A stretch of 64,000 nucleotides of DNA from an uncultured Bacteroidota bacterium (lineage in GTDB: Bacteria; Bacteroidota; Bacteroidia; Flavobacteriales; Flavobacteriaceae): positions 1 through 64,000 of the forward strand of contig CAIWKX010000115.1 of assembly GCA_903913315.1 (NCBI GenBank). Reading direction: 5' to 3'. Below, piece by piece: positions 10,774 to 20,948 of the stretch. Both the position numbers and the translations under genes were made by a program. The notes beneath the pieces were generated by a model, which searched no databases, was not told the origin of the DNA, and saw nothing but the letters and a program-made list of their open reading frames with translations. Each line of letters opens with the position of its first letter. The first letter of the stretch is position 1.

Positions 10774-10799
10774 AACGCTCCAAAAGGAGCGTTTTTTTT
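10774..10799 (+). terminator. Intrinsic terminator
   Basis: aacgctccaaaaggagcgttttttt. Confidence 0.85.
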
Positions 10800-10840
10800 A
10801 GAAAAATAATCCTATTTTTGCACCACAAAAAATAAAAAAA

Positions 10841-11491
10841 ATGAAACTTAGAAATTCGGCATTTATAATCTTTTTGATATTATTAATAGATCAATACTCA
10901 AAAGTATTTGTAAAAACGAATTTTGTATTGGGCGAACAAGTAAAGGTTTTTGGCTGGTTTAAGTTTTTATTTATTGAAAATGAAGGAATGGCATGGGGTA
11001 CCGTTATTCCGGGGGAATACGGAAAATTATTTCTTACCGTTTTTAGAATTATTGCTGTTTTTGCGATAGGGTATTGGCTTTGGGATGCTACTCAAAAAGA
11101 AAAATCAAAATACCTTATTGTTGCTATTTGTTTGATTTTTGCAGGAGCCTTAGGAAACATTATAGATTCTGTGATCTATGGTGTAATGTTCGATGATAGT
11201 CGAAATCATTTATCTACTTTTTTCCCAAAAAATCATTACGGAACTTGGTTTCATGGCAAAGTTGTGGATATGTTTTACTTCCCTTTCATTGAAGATTATA
11301 AAATGCCAAACTGGTTGCCATTTATAGGAGGAAAAGAAGTTACTTTTTTTAATGCTATTTTCAATGTTGCCGATTTTTCAATTTCAACAGGAGTTGGAAT
11401 TCTAATCTTTTTCAATAAAAAAGCATTTGCTCATCAGCCGAAACCAAAACATGTAACGTATTCTTCCGTTTTAGATCACGAAGAAGATTAG
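10841..11491 (+). CDS. lspA: Lipoprotein signal peptidase
   Basis: LIDQYSKVFVK, GALGNIIDSVIYG and FNVADFSIS motifs. Confidence 0.93.
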   Translation: MKLRNSAFIIFLILLIDQYSKVFVKTNFVLGEQVKVFGWFKFLFIENEGMAWGTVIPGEYGKLFLTVFRIIAVFAIGYWLWDATQKEKSKYLIVAICLIFAGALGNIIDSVIYGVMFDDSRNHLSTFFPKNHYGTWFHGKVVDMFYFPFIEDYKMPNWLPFIGGKEVTFFNAIFNVADFSISTGVGILIFFNKKAFAHQPKPKHVTYSSVLDHEED

Positions 11492-12072
11492 AACCTATAA
11501 ATTTCAGTAGGAGTAATACAATAATTCAATCGGATATCATTTAGCGATATATCTTCAATAACAGTTTCTGCTTCAAAGAAAGACAATCCTATCTTTATAG
11601 TTTCAGATTTACATTCTGACAAGAATTTATCATAAAATCCTTTACCATATCCAACACGATTTCCTTTTAAATCGAAAGCTAATAAAGGCACAAATACCAC
11701 ATCAATTTTATTTACAGGAACTTCCAAACCATTTAGAGGTTCAGGAATATTGTATGCATTTTTCTTGAATTTAGTATTGTCTGTAAGAAGATAATGAGAC
11801 ATTCCTAAAGTAGCAAAATCACTTTTAGAAACTACAATTTCCTTATCTTTTCCAGCTAAAATTTGAAGAATAAATTCGGTGTCAATTTCTTTTTGTTCTG
11901 CAATTGTTAGAAATAAATGATAATAAGTCCCTTGCCAAACCTTTCTATCACCAATAGAAGTATTCAGTTGCAACAATTGATTTGCAATAGCCAAACTTTT
12001 ATTTTCAATTTCTTCTTTGGAAAGTAATTTTCGTAATTCTTTATATTTAATTCTTAATTCCTTCTTCAACAT
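11488..12072 (-). CDS. 5-formyltetrahydrofolate cyclo-ligase
   Basis: VPLLAFDLKGNRVGYGKGFYDKFL motif. Confidence 0.92.
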   Translation of the reverse strand: MLKKELRIKYKELRKLLSKEEIENKSLAIANQLLQLNTSIGDRKVWQGTYYHLFLTIAEQKEIDTEFILQILAGKDKEIVVSKSDFATLGMSHYLLTDNTKFKKNAYNIPEPLNGLEVPVNKIDVVFVPLLAFDLKGNRVGYGKGFYDKFLSECKSETIKIGLSFFEAETVIEDISLNDIRLNYCITPTEIYRF

Positions 12073-13303
12073 GGGAAACTAATTTCAATTCGTTGATAAA
12101 AGTAGTTAAATGTTGTACTTCTACGTGATGCATCACCACAATTTTATACCAAGAATTTTTTTCGTTGTGGGTTTCAGGCACCAAATCATATTTATGCGCC
12201 AAATCTTTTGGAATATATTCAGCATGAATGGTTACAATGTTCATATAAGGTTCACGGAAATATTTTACACCTAATTTGTCCAATTCATTGCATAAAAATT
12301 GGGTTCTCATTTGTAAAACACTAATTTTTTCAAACCAACCAAAGGAACCATAACTATGCAAAATCATCCAAACAGCAATTGCATTGGCACCCGAACGACT
12401 TCCGCAAAGGGTTAAATCCATTCCTTCTACATATTGGGCTTCTTTAGTTAATACATTTTCTATCAATCCTTTTCTGCAAATAAAAATGCCGGTTCCATAA
12501 GGTGCTTGAAGCATTTTATGGGCGTCAATTGTGATGGAACTAATGTTCGGATTATTGAAATTGATAATCGATTTTTCATTGCTAAATTGATAAACAAATC
12601 CACCATAAGCTCCGTCAATATGAAGTTTGTACTCTACTGCATATTTTTCTAAAAGATCTGTATAATTCTTTGGATTATCAACAGAACCAAACATGGTAGT
12701 ACCCATATTGGAAATCACGATGAAACATTTTTTACCATTGTTCTTAGCCTTAACAATGATTTCTTCTAAAGCAACTTTGTTAATTTCTCTGTTTTCAAAT
12801 GAAACCGGAATTTTCAACCAATCTAACTGCAGTAGATTAGCCCCTTTTGGGATGGAATAATGAGTATCTTCCGAAGCTAAAATGACTATTTCATCTACTT
12901 TAGCCTCTTTTTTATACATAAAAAAATTACGATACATCCATATCGCTTGTATATTAGCTTCTGTTCCGCCAGGTGAAATATAGCCATCGAATGAGTTTGG
13001 TTTGGCTTTAAATACATCAACCGCCAAAATATTTAGCACATCTTTTTCTAGTTCGTGAGTGCCTTTAAATGCACTTTCAGAATCGCCTAACGTATGACAA
13101 CCAATATGATTTGGATTGGAAACAAACGATTGTAACAATGGGGTGTCTTTTAGAAAAGGCGCATTGTCGTTAAAAACTTTTCCGTCCAATTTTGAAGCGG
13201 GATAGCCAAGAGAAGTGTCTTTAGAAAAATTAACATTTTCGTTTAAGGCTTCTATGATTCTATTTTTTTGTTCTTCTGGAGAAAGTTTTTGCCAATATAA
13301 CAT
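12047..13303 (-). CDS. PLP-dependent decarboxylase (group II family)
   Basis: SPGGTEANIQAIWMYRN, SITIDAHKMLQAPYGTGIF (PLP Lys). Confidence 0.88.
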   Translation of the reverse strand: MLYWQKLSPEEQKNRIIEALNENVNFSKDTSLGYPASKLDGKVFNDNAPFLKDTPLLQSFVSNPNHIGCHTLGDSESAFKGTHELEKDVLNILAVDVFKAKPNSFDGYISPGGTEANIQAIWMYRNFFMYKKEAKVDEIVILASEDTHYSIPKGANLLQLDWLKIPVSFENREINKVALEEIIVKAKNNGKKCFIVISNMGTTMFGSVDNPKNYTDLLEKYAVEYKLHIDGAYGGFVYQFSNEKSIINFNNPNISSITIDAHKMLQAPYGTGIFICRKGLIENVLTKEAQYVEGMDLTLCGSRSGANAIAVWMILHSYGSFGWFEKISVLQMRTQFLCNELDKLGVKYFREPYMNIVTIHAEYIPKDLAHKYDLVPETHNEKNSWYKIVVMHHVEVQHLTTFINELKLVSHVEEGIKN

Positions 13304-13409
13304 ACTTAAAAAATTTCCTCAAAACTACTGTAACAAGCTAATATAAAACATGATATTTGTTAGGTTTACCTAGTAGAGACTATGTAGAGCAAACGCATCA
13401 TTTATTTTT

Positions 13410-13598
13410 TTCACCCTTCAAGCCTGAATTTTTACCCTCAGAGCCTGAAAATTGAGGCTAATAGCGTGAAAATTCACCCTCAGAGCCTGAAAATTCACCC
13501 TTTTAGCCTGAAAATTCACCCTCAAAGCGTGAAATTTGAGGCTAAAAGCCTGAAAATTCACCCTCAGAGCCTGAAAATTCACCCTCGGAGGGTGAAAT
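13410..13598. repeat. Array of nine 21-bp quasi-palindromic tandem units
   Basis: Hand-parsed units starting at 13410, 13431, 13452, 13473, 13494, 13515, 13536, 13557, 13578, e.g. TTGAGGCTAAAAGCCTGAAAA and TTCACCCTCAGAGCCTGAAAA. Confidence 0.95.
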
Positions 13599-13858
13599 TT
13601 GAGTTTTCATATTTTAACAGTTTTAACAATTCTAACGATTATAAAGATATAATTTTACGAACAATATCTGTCCTTGTCAGATACGTGCAATACTATCGCA
13701 TTCAAATAAGAGTTAATTTTTGCAATTCGTGGTTTTTAAACTGCTGCGTTTGCCCTAAAAGATTTTGAATTTGTTTTGTGTAGAATTTAAAGTTAAATTT
13801 GTTTAGAGAAAATAGGTCAAAAATCTTCGTTTTTCTTTTGAAATATCGACAATAAAAA

Positions 13859-15655
13859 ATGAATAATCCCTCTTTAGAACTTCAAATACAAACCTTACCG
13901 GATAATCCTGGAGTCTATCAGTATTATGATAAAGAAGGAAAAATTCTTTACGTTGGGAAAGCCAAAAACCTCAAAAAGCGTGTGTCATCGTATTTTAACA
14001 AAGTTCATGATAATGGTAAAACCAATGTATTGGTTCGTAAAATTGTAACGATTAAACACATTGTAGTTTCGTCGGAACAAGATGCCCTTTTGTTGGAAAA
14101 CAATTTGATAAAAAAACTACAACCAAGATATAATGTGTTGTTGCGCGATGATAAAACATATCCTTGGATTTGCATCAAAAAAGAACCCTTCCCAAGAATA
14201 TTTCCCACTCGAAAAATGATAAAAGACGGTTCTGAATATTTTGGGCCGTACACTAGTTTTAAAACAGTAAATACTATTTTAGATTTAGTTAAAGAATTGT
14301 ATCCTTTGAGAACTTGTAACTTCGATTTAAGTCCTGCAAATATTAATAAAGGTAAATTCAAAGTTTGTTTGGAATTTCATATTGGCAATTGTAAAGGTGG
14401 ATGTGAAGGCTATGAAACTGCAGAAAACTATCAAATACAAGTGAATGCCATTCGGGAAATATTGAAAGGAAATTTCAAAGAAAGTTTGCGGGATTTCAAA
14501 TCAAAAATGCAGGAATTTGCTACTACTATGCAATTTGAAGAAGCACAAAAAATCAAAGAAAAAATAGAAGTGCTCCAAAATTACCAATCCCATTCGACTG
14601 TTTTAAATCCTAAGATTTCTAATATTGATGTGTTTTCGATTATTTCTGATGAAGCTGTTGCCTATGTGAATTTCTTACAAATTGCCCATGGCGCCATCGT
14701 TCGATCGTATACTTTAGAGTTGAAAAAGAAATTAGATGAAACTGATGAAGCGCTTTTAGAATTAGCCGTAGTTGAACTTCGTGAACGGTTTCATTTGACG
14801 TCTAAAGAAATTATTTTGCCTTTTTTGTTGGATTTAGGACCTGCAATTAAAGTAACCGTACCCCAATTGGGAGATAAAAAAAAGATTTTAGAATTATCAG
14901 AAAGGAATGCTAAATATTATAGATTAGACCAATTAAAACAAATTCAAATTGTCGATCCAGAAAGACATACCAATCGTATTATGGCACAAATGCAAAAAGA
15001 TTTGCGCCTTTCTGTTGAACCACGTCATATTGAATGTTTTGATAATTCTAATATTCAAGGGACTAATCCAGTTGCTGCCTGCGTGGTTTTTAAAGATGGT
15101 AAACCATCAAAAAAAGATTATCGCCATTTTAATATAAAAACAGTCGAAGGACCAAACGATTTTGCTTCTATGGAAGAAGTGGTTTACAGAAGGTACAAGC
15201 GATTATTAGATGAAAACCAGCCGCTACCTCAATTGATCATTATCGACGGAGGAAAAGGGCAACTTTCATCAGCGTTAAAAAGCATTGATGATTTGGGGTT
15301 GCGAGGAAAAATTGCAATTATTGGAATTGCAAAACGATTGGAAGAATTGTTCTATCCAGGGGATTCTGTTCCACTATATCTTGACAAAAAATCGGAAACA
15401 CTAAAAGTGATTCAGTTTTTAAGGAATGAAGCGCATCGATTTGGAATTACATTCCATCGCGATAAAAGAAGCAAGTCAGCACTTAATTCCTCCATTGATA
15501 CTATTCCTGGAATTGGAGAGAAAACAATGCTATCATTAATAAAACACTTCAAAAGTGTTAAAAGATTAAAATTAGCCACTGAAAAAGAAATTTCGGAGGT
15601 AGTAGGTGTGTCAAAAGCAAAAAAAATTTCCGACTTTTACAAATCAAACCCGTAA
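13859..15655 (+). CDS. uvrC: Excinuclease ABC subunit C
   Basis: GIY-YIG N-terminus (PGVYQYYDKEGKILYVGKAKNLKKRV), HhH C-terminus. Confidence 0.97.
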   Translation: MNNPSLELQIQTLPDNPGVYQYYDKEGKILYVGKAKNLKKRVSSYFNKVHDNGKTNVLVRKIVTIKHIVVSSEQDALLLENNLIKKLQPRYNVLLRDDKTYPWICIKKEPFPRIFPTRKMIKDGSEYFGPYTSFKTVNTILDLVKELYPLRTCNFDLSPANINKGKFKVCLEFHIGNCKGGCEGYETAENYQIQVNAIREILKGNFKESLRDFKSKMQEFATTMQFEEAQKIKEKIEVLQNYQSHSTVLNPKISNIDVFSIISDEAVAYVNFLQIAHGAIVRSYTLELKKKLDETDEALLELAVVELRERFHLTSKEIILPFLLDLGPAIKVTVPQLGDKKKILELSERNAKYYRLDQLKQIQIVDPERHTNRIMAQMQKDLRLSVEPRHIECFDNSNIQGTNPVAACVVFKDGKPSKKDYRHFNIKTVEGPNDFASMEEVVYRRYKRLLDENQPLPQLIIIDGGKGQLSSALKSIDDLGLRGKIAIIGIAKRLEELFYPGDSVPLYLDKKSETLKVIQFLRNEAHRFGITFHRDKRSKSALNSSIDTIPGIGEKTMLSLIKHFKSVKRLKLATEKEISEVVGVSKAKKISDFYKSNP

Positions 15656-15656
15656 T

Positions 15657-17912
15657 ATGAAAAGTAAGGAACAATGCAGCTATAAATGGCAAGATAGTAA
15701 TAGGAATTATTATCTGCTACTTATTATGTTTTGTCTTTCCCCATTTTTCTTGAAAGCTCAAGAAGTAAAAAAAAAGCCAAAAATAGGATTGGTCCTTTCA
15801 GGAGGAGGCGCAAAAGGATTTGCTCATATTGGAGTCCTAAAAATTTTAGAACAAGAAGGGGTTAAAATCGATTATATTGGAGGCACTAGCATGGGAGCTG
15901 TTGTAGGAGGTTTATATGCCTCGGGGTATAGCGCTTCCCAAATAGATTCCATTTTTAAAAATACAAATTTTGATGAACTTCTTAAAGATTATATTCCTCG
16001 TGATTCTAAAAGTTTTTATGAAAAACATAACGATGAATTGTACGCCGTTTCTTTATTGTTTAATAAATTTAACATAGGCGTTCCGATTGCTTTGTCAAAA
16101 GGCATGTATAATTATAATTTACTCACCAAACTAACGGATCACGTAAAGCATATTAGAGATTTCAATAAACTTCCAATTCCTTTTGTTTGTATTGCAACAG
16201 ATATAGAATCAGGAAAAGAAGTTGTTTTTCATAATGGTTATTTACCTCAAGTAATGTTAGCGAGTTCGGCATTTCCAACACTTTTTTCTCCAGTGGAAAT
16301 AAATGGAAAAATGTTAGTTGATGGTGGGATTTCTAATAATTATCCTGTAGATGAAGTTAGAAAAATGGGAGCAGATATTATTATTGGTGTTGATGTTCAA
16401 GATGATCTAAGAGATAGGAGTTCATTGAAGGAAGCCACCAAAATAATGGTTCAAATTACCAATTTGCAGATGATTGATAAAATGAAAGAAAACATTAGCA
16501 AAACTAATATTTATATCAAACCCGATATCACTAATTTTTCAGTTATTTCATTTGATAAAGGTCAAGAAATAATAAAGAGTGGAGAAGATGCAGCCATATC
16601 AGTGATTGAAAAAATTAAAAAAGTAGCCAATCCTAAAGAATTTGTACAACAAAAAATGAAAATGAATGAAGGGAATGATAGGATTTATCTAAAAATGATT
16701 ACCATTAATGATGTAAAAAATTATACTAGAGCTTACATAATTGGAAAATTAGGATTTAAAGAAGGTTCCAAAATTTCTTATCAAGATTTAAAAAAAGGTA
16801 TCAATAAATTGAATGCTACTCAAAATTTTAGCGCAATTAGTTACTCAATAGACCAACTTGAAGATGGGGAAAACTTAAATGTAACGGTGCGTGAAAGTGA
16901 AGACAAAACCTTTATTAAATTTGCCTTGCATTATGATGGATTGTATAAAAGCGCCATTTTAGTGAATTTAACTCAAAAAAAATCGCTTTTTAAAAATGAT
17001 GTGATTTCAGCAGATATAGCATTAGGAGATAATTTCAGATACAATTTAGATTATTATATTGATAATGGTTTTTATTTTAGTTTTGGATTTAAATCTAGAT
17101 TAAATCAATTCAATCGTAATGTTGCAACAGATTTTAATCATGGTGTTACTTTCTCACAATTGGGGATAAGCACTTTAAATATAGATTATCTAGACTTCAA
17201 CAACCAAGCGTATTTGCAAACTATTTTTGCACAGAAATTTCTAATTGGGGCAGGAATCGAATGGAAACACATGAAAATAAATTCTAATACATTATCCAAT
17301 CAATCCTCAATATTTGAAAATAGTGACTATGGAAGTATTTTTGGATACCTCAAATATGATTCTCTTGACAATAAGTATTTCCCAAAAAAAGGATGGTATT
17401 TTAATGGAGATATACAATCCTATTTATATTCTACAAATTATACAAAGCAATTTAATAGATTTTCTATTTTAAAAGGCGAAGCAGGAATTACCAGAACATT
17501 CTTTAAAAAAATAAATTTAAAACTTAGTACCGAAGCAGGGTTTTCTTTAGGGGCTAATAGTGTGCCATTTCTAGATTTTGTATTGGGCGGATATGGTTAT
17601 AACACGATTAATAACTTCAAACATTTTTATGGCTACGATTTTGTTTCGCTTGCAGCAGATAGTTATATAAAATCGACCGGAACATTAGATTTTGAATTTT
17701 ACAAAAAGAATCATGTTAATTTTTCTGCCAATTATGCCAATTTACAAGACAACCTTTTTGGAAATGGAAACTGGCTTTCTACACCAAGATATTCAGGGTA
17801 TGCTATTGGTTATGGGCTCGAAACAGTATTAGGACCTATTGAAATAAAATATTCCTGGTCACCAGAATTACCAAAAGGTTTTGTTTGGATTAATGTTGGA
17901 TTTTGGTTTTAA
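15657..17912 (+). CDS. Patatin-like phospholipase fused to an Omp85-like surface-antigen barrel
   Basis: GLVLSGGGAKGFAHIGVLKILE, GGTSMGAVVGG, DGGISNNYPVDE; C-terminal beta-barrel. Confidence 0.9.
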   Translation: MKSKEQCSYKWQDSNRNYYLLLIMFCLSPFFLKAQEVKKKPKIGLVLSGGGAKGFAHIGVLKILEQEGVKIDYIGGTSMGAVVGGLYASGYSASQIDSIFKNTNFDELLKDYIPRDSKSFYEKHNDELYAVSLLFNKFNIGVPIALSKGMYNYNLLTKLTDHVKHIRDFNKLPIPFVCIATDIESGKEVVFHNGYLPQVMLASSAFPTLFSPVEINGKMLVDGGISNNYPVDEVRKMGADIIIGVDVQDDLRDRSSLKEATKIMVQITNLQMIDKMKENISKTNIYIKPDITNFSVISFDKGQEIIKSGEDAAISVIEKIKKVANPKEFVQQKMKMNEGNDRIYLKMITINDVKNYTRAYIIGKLGFKEGSKISYQDLKKGINKLNATQNFSAISYSIDQLEDGENLNVTVRESEDKTFIKFALHYDGLYKSAILVNLTQKKSLFKNDVISADIALGDNFRYNLDYYIDNGFYFSFGFKSRLNQFNRNVATDFNHGVTFSQLGISTLNIDYLDFNNQAYLQTIFAQKFLIGAGIEWKHMKINSNTLSNQSSIFENSDYGSIFGYLKYDSLDNKYFPKKGWYFNGDIQSYLYSTNYTKQFNRFSILKGEAGITRTFFKKINLKLSTEAGFSLGANSVPFLDFVLGGYGYNTINNFKHFYGYDFVSLAADSYIKSTGTLDFEFYKKNHVNFSANYANLQDNLFGNGNWLSTPRYSGYAIGYGLETVLGPIEIKYSWSPELPKGFVWINVGFWF

Positions 17913-17958
17913 TTCTTTAGAAAAAGAAGTTTTCTTTAAAATAATTAAACAAAAAAAG

Positions 17959-17966
17959 TATATTTG
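17959..17966 (+). promoter_or_regulatory. -7 box TATATTTG upstream of permease
   Basis: TATATTTG 28 bp upstream of ATG. Confidence 0.5.
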
Positions 17967-17993
17967 AACACAATAAACTAAAAAAGATAAATT

Positions 17994-19472
17994 ATGTCTA
18001 TTTGGAAAAAGAAACCTTTACAACTATTATTAGCAGAAGCATCTGAATCTGAGAAAGGATTAAAAAGAACGTTAACCGCATGGTCATTAGTCGCTTTAGG
18101 AATTGGAGCAATCATTGGCGCAGGACTTTTTGTTAGAACGGCTACTGCCGCAGCCCAAAATGCTGGACCATCAGTAACCATTGGATTTATTGTGGCTGCT
18201 ATTGGGTGTGCTTTAGCAGGATTGTGTTATGCTGAATTATCTTCTTCCATTCCGATTTCAGGAAGTGCCTACACTTATACTTATGCTACAATGGGAGAAT
18301 TACTCGCTTGGATAATTGGGTGGGATTTAATACTTGAATATGCAGTCGGGGCTGCAACAGTTGGAATTGCGTGGAGTGAGTACCTCAATAATTTACTGGT
18401 CAATGTGTTGCATTCAAGACCTATTCCTTACTCTTTATGCCACTCTCCTTTTCAAACCTCATTGTCAGGCGAACATGGAATGATAAATTTACCAGCTTTT
18501 TTTATTGTTGGAATTATTAGCTTACTCTTAATTAAAGGAACTCAAGAATCGGCTTTTGTAAATGGATTAATTGTAATTACTAAAGTTGCAATTGTTATTT
18601 TAATTATTGGTTTTGGATGGCATTTTATAAATCCTGTTAATCATACCCCATATATTCCGCAAGATTCAACATATACTGACGACCAAGGAATAGGTCATCA
18701 TTTTGGTGGAATAATGGGCATTCTTGGTGCTGCGGGAACAGTTTTCTTCGCATTTATTGGATTTGATGCTGTAAGTACAGCCGCACAAGAAACTAAAAAT
18801 CCAAAGAGAGATATGCCAATTGGAATTTTAGGTTCATTAGCAATTTGTACCATTTTATATATTCTTTTTGCTCATGTTTTAACTGGATTGGAACCGGTTG
18901 AATTTTTTAGAACTACAGGCAAAGAAGCTTCGGTTGCAAATGCAATAACGGCGTCTATGGGAACAAATTTTGCTTGGTTGGCACAATTTGTAACTGTTGC
19001 AATTCTTTTTGGATTTACTTCGGTTATTTTAGTGATGCTATTAGGTCAATCTCGTGTTTTCTATTCAATGGGGAAAGATGGTTTGCTTCCAAAAGCATTC
19101 GGTGACTTACATCCAAAATACAAAACCCCATATAAAGCAAATCTTGTTATTTTGGTTATTGTAGGAGCTTTTGCAGCATTTATTCCTGGTGATATTGTAG
19201 GAGATATGACAAGTATTGGAACTTTATTTGCTTTTATTTTGGTTTGTATTTCGGTTATTGTTTTAAGAAAAACAGAACCAGATATGAAACGTGAATTCAA
19301 AACTCCATTTGTTCCGTTTGTTCCAATATTAGGAATTCTTGTATGTCTTGCAATGATTTTTGGATTAGGTTGGACAAATTGGTTAAGATTGATATTATGG
19401 TTGGCCATTGGTCTAGTTGTTTATTTTCTTTATGGGAAAAAGAATAGTAAATTGAACAATCCTGATAAATAA
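17994..19472 (+). CDS. APC-family amino acid permease
   Basis: Multiple TM segments; LGIGAIIGAGLFVRTATAAAQNAGPSVTIGFIVAAIGCALAGLCYAEL. Confidence 0.92.
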   Translation: MSIWKKKPLQLLLAEASESEKGLKRTLTAWSLVALGIGAIIGAGLFVRTATAAAQNAGPSVTIGFIVAAIGCALAGLCYAELSSSIPISGSAYTYTYATMGELLAWIIGWDLILEYAVGAATVGIAWSEYLNNLLVNVLHSRPIPYSLCHSPFQTSLSGEHGMINLPAFFIVGIISLLLIKGTQESAFVNGLIVITKVAIVILIIGFGWHFINPVNHTPYIPQDSTYTDDQGIGHHFGGIMGILGAAGTVFFAFIGFDAVSTAAQETKNPKRDMPIGILGSLAICTILYILFAHVLTGLEPVEFFRTTGKEASVANAITASMGTNFAWLAQFVTVAILFGFTSVILVMLLGQSRVFYSMGKDGLLPKAFGDLHPKYKTPYKANLVILVIVGAFAAFIPGDIVGDMTSIGTLFAFILVCISVIVLRKTEPDMKREFKTPFVPFVPILGILVCLAMIFGLGWTNWLRLILWLAIGLVVYFLYGKKNSKLNNPDK

Positions 19473-19490
19473 TTTAAGAATTACATAAGT

Positions 19491-19536
19491 AAAAGGCATT
19501 AAAATTTGATTTATCATTTTTTAATGCCTTTTTTAT
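19491..19536 (+). terminator. Intrinsic terminator
   Basis: aaaaggcattaaaa...ttttaatgccttttttatttt. Confidence 0.75.
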
Positions 19537-19703
19537 TTTAATAAAGTTCTAAAGAAAAAATATTTTTACGATATTTGTAATGATGAAAAAATGGGACAAC
19601 TTACTTATCCATCTAAAATTCCTCATCAAGAGAAATCCTGAATGAGTTGCTGTTTAGTTTTACAAAATCTAATATTTAATATCGTAAATCTAATATTTAA
19701 ATT

Positions 19704-20864
19704 ATGCCATTTTATCACAAACTTGGAAATATTCCACCAAAACGCCATACTCAATTCCGAAAATCAAATGGAGATTTGTATTACGAACAACTTTTTGGAA
19801 CGGTTGGTTTCGACGGCATGTCAACTAATTCCTATCACGAACAACGTCCAACACAAGTAAAAGAAATTCGTTCGCAATATAGCGTTGCACCAACTATTGC
19901 AAAATCAAATAACATTCAGTCTTATAAATTAAGAGGATTTGATGTGGCACCTCAGGATGATTTTTTAGAAAGCAGAAAAATTGTATTAACCAATTCGGAT
20001 TGTCATATTGTGCTGGCTGCACCAAGAAAATCAACCACTGATTATTTCTATAAAAACACCGATTCAGATGAGATGATTTTCATCCATCAAGGGTCGGGAA
20101 AATTAAGAACCATCTACGGGAACCTTGATTTCAAATACGGAGATTATCTAATCATCCCACGTGGAATCATTTATAAAATTGATTTTGATACTGAAGTAAA
20201 TCGTTTGTTTATTGTAGAATCACACGCGCCAATTTATACACCAAAGCAATATCGAAATTGGTTTGGACAACTTTTAGAACATTCCCCGTTTTGTGAAAGA
20301 GATATTCGTCGCCCTTATGAATTGGAGACTAATAATGAGTTTGGAGATTTTGTTATCAAAGTAAAAAAGAAAGACGAAATTTTCGAAATGGTTTACGCTA
20401 CACATCCGTTTGATGTAGTGGGTTATGACGGTTACAATTATCCGTATGCGTTTTCCATTCACGATTTCGAACCCATTACAGGTAGAGTACACCTTCCTCC
20501 ACCAGTGCATCAAACATTTGAAACATCAGCATTTGTAGTTTGTTCCTTCGTTCCACGTTTGTATGATTATCATCCTCAAGCTATCCCAGCACCTTACAAC
20601 CATAGTAATATAGATGCCGATGAGGTTTTATATTATGTTGATGGTGATTTTATGAGTAGAAATGATATAAAACAAGGAAATATTTCACTCCACCCAGCGG
20701 GAATTCCACACGGACCGCACCCTGGCGCCGCTGAAAGAAGTATTGGCAAAAAAGAAACACTAGAATTAGCTGTTATGGTCGATACATTCAAACCCTTAAT
20801 GGTAACAGCAGAAGCTTTGAAAATTGCAGATGAAACCTATTTTCAAAGTTGGTTAGATAAATAA
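19704..20864 (+). CDS. hmgA: Homogentisate 1,2-dioxygenase
   Basis: FIHQGSGKLRTIYGNLDFKYGDYLIIPRG, HPAGIPHGPHPGA. Confidence 0.93.
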   Translation: MPFYHKLGNIPPKRHTQFRKSNGDLYYEQLFGTVGFDGMSTNSYHEQRPTQVKEIRSQYSVAPTIAKSNNIQSYKLRGFDVAPQDDFLESRKIVLTNSDCHIVLAAPRKSTTDYFYKNTDSDEMIFIHQGSGKLRTIYGNLDFKYGDYLIIPRGIIYKIDFDTEVNRLFIVESHAPIYTPKQYRNWFGQLLEHSPFCERDIRRPYELETNNEFGDFVIKVKKKDEIFEMVYATHPFDVVGYDGYNYPYAFSIHDFEPITGRVHLPPPVHQTFETSAFVVCSFVPRLYDYHPQAIPAPYNHSNIDADEVLYYVDGDFMSRNDIKQGNISLHPAGIPHGPHPGAAERSIGKKETLELAVMVDTFKPLMVTAEALKIADETYFQSWLDK

Positions 20865-20948
20865 TTAATTAATAATAAAAATTTTAAAAGTCATTTTGAA
20901 TATAGTTTATCCTTAATTCTTAATTCTTTTGTCAAAATACTACATATC

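Noticed and set aside
13466-13768. ORF of 100 aa (MKIHPQSLKIHPFSLKIHPQS...)
   Set aside because: The reading frame is open only because the 21-bp repeat unit is a multiple of 3; the 7-residue periodicity is a translation of the array and not a credible gene.
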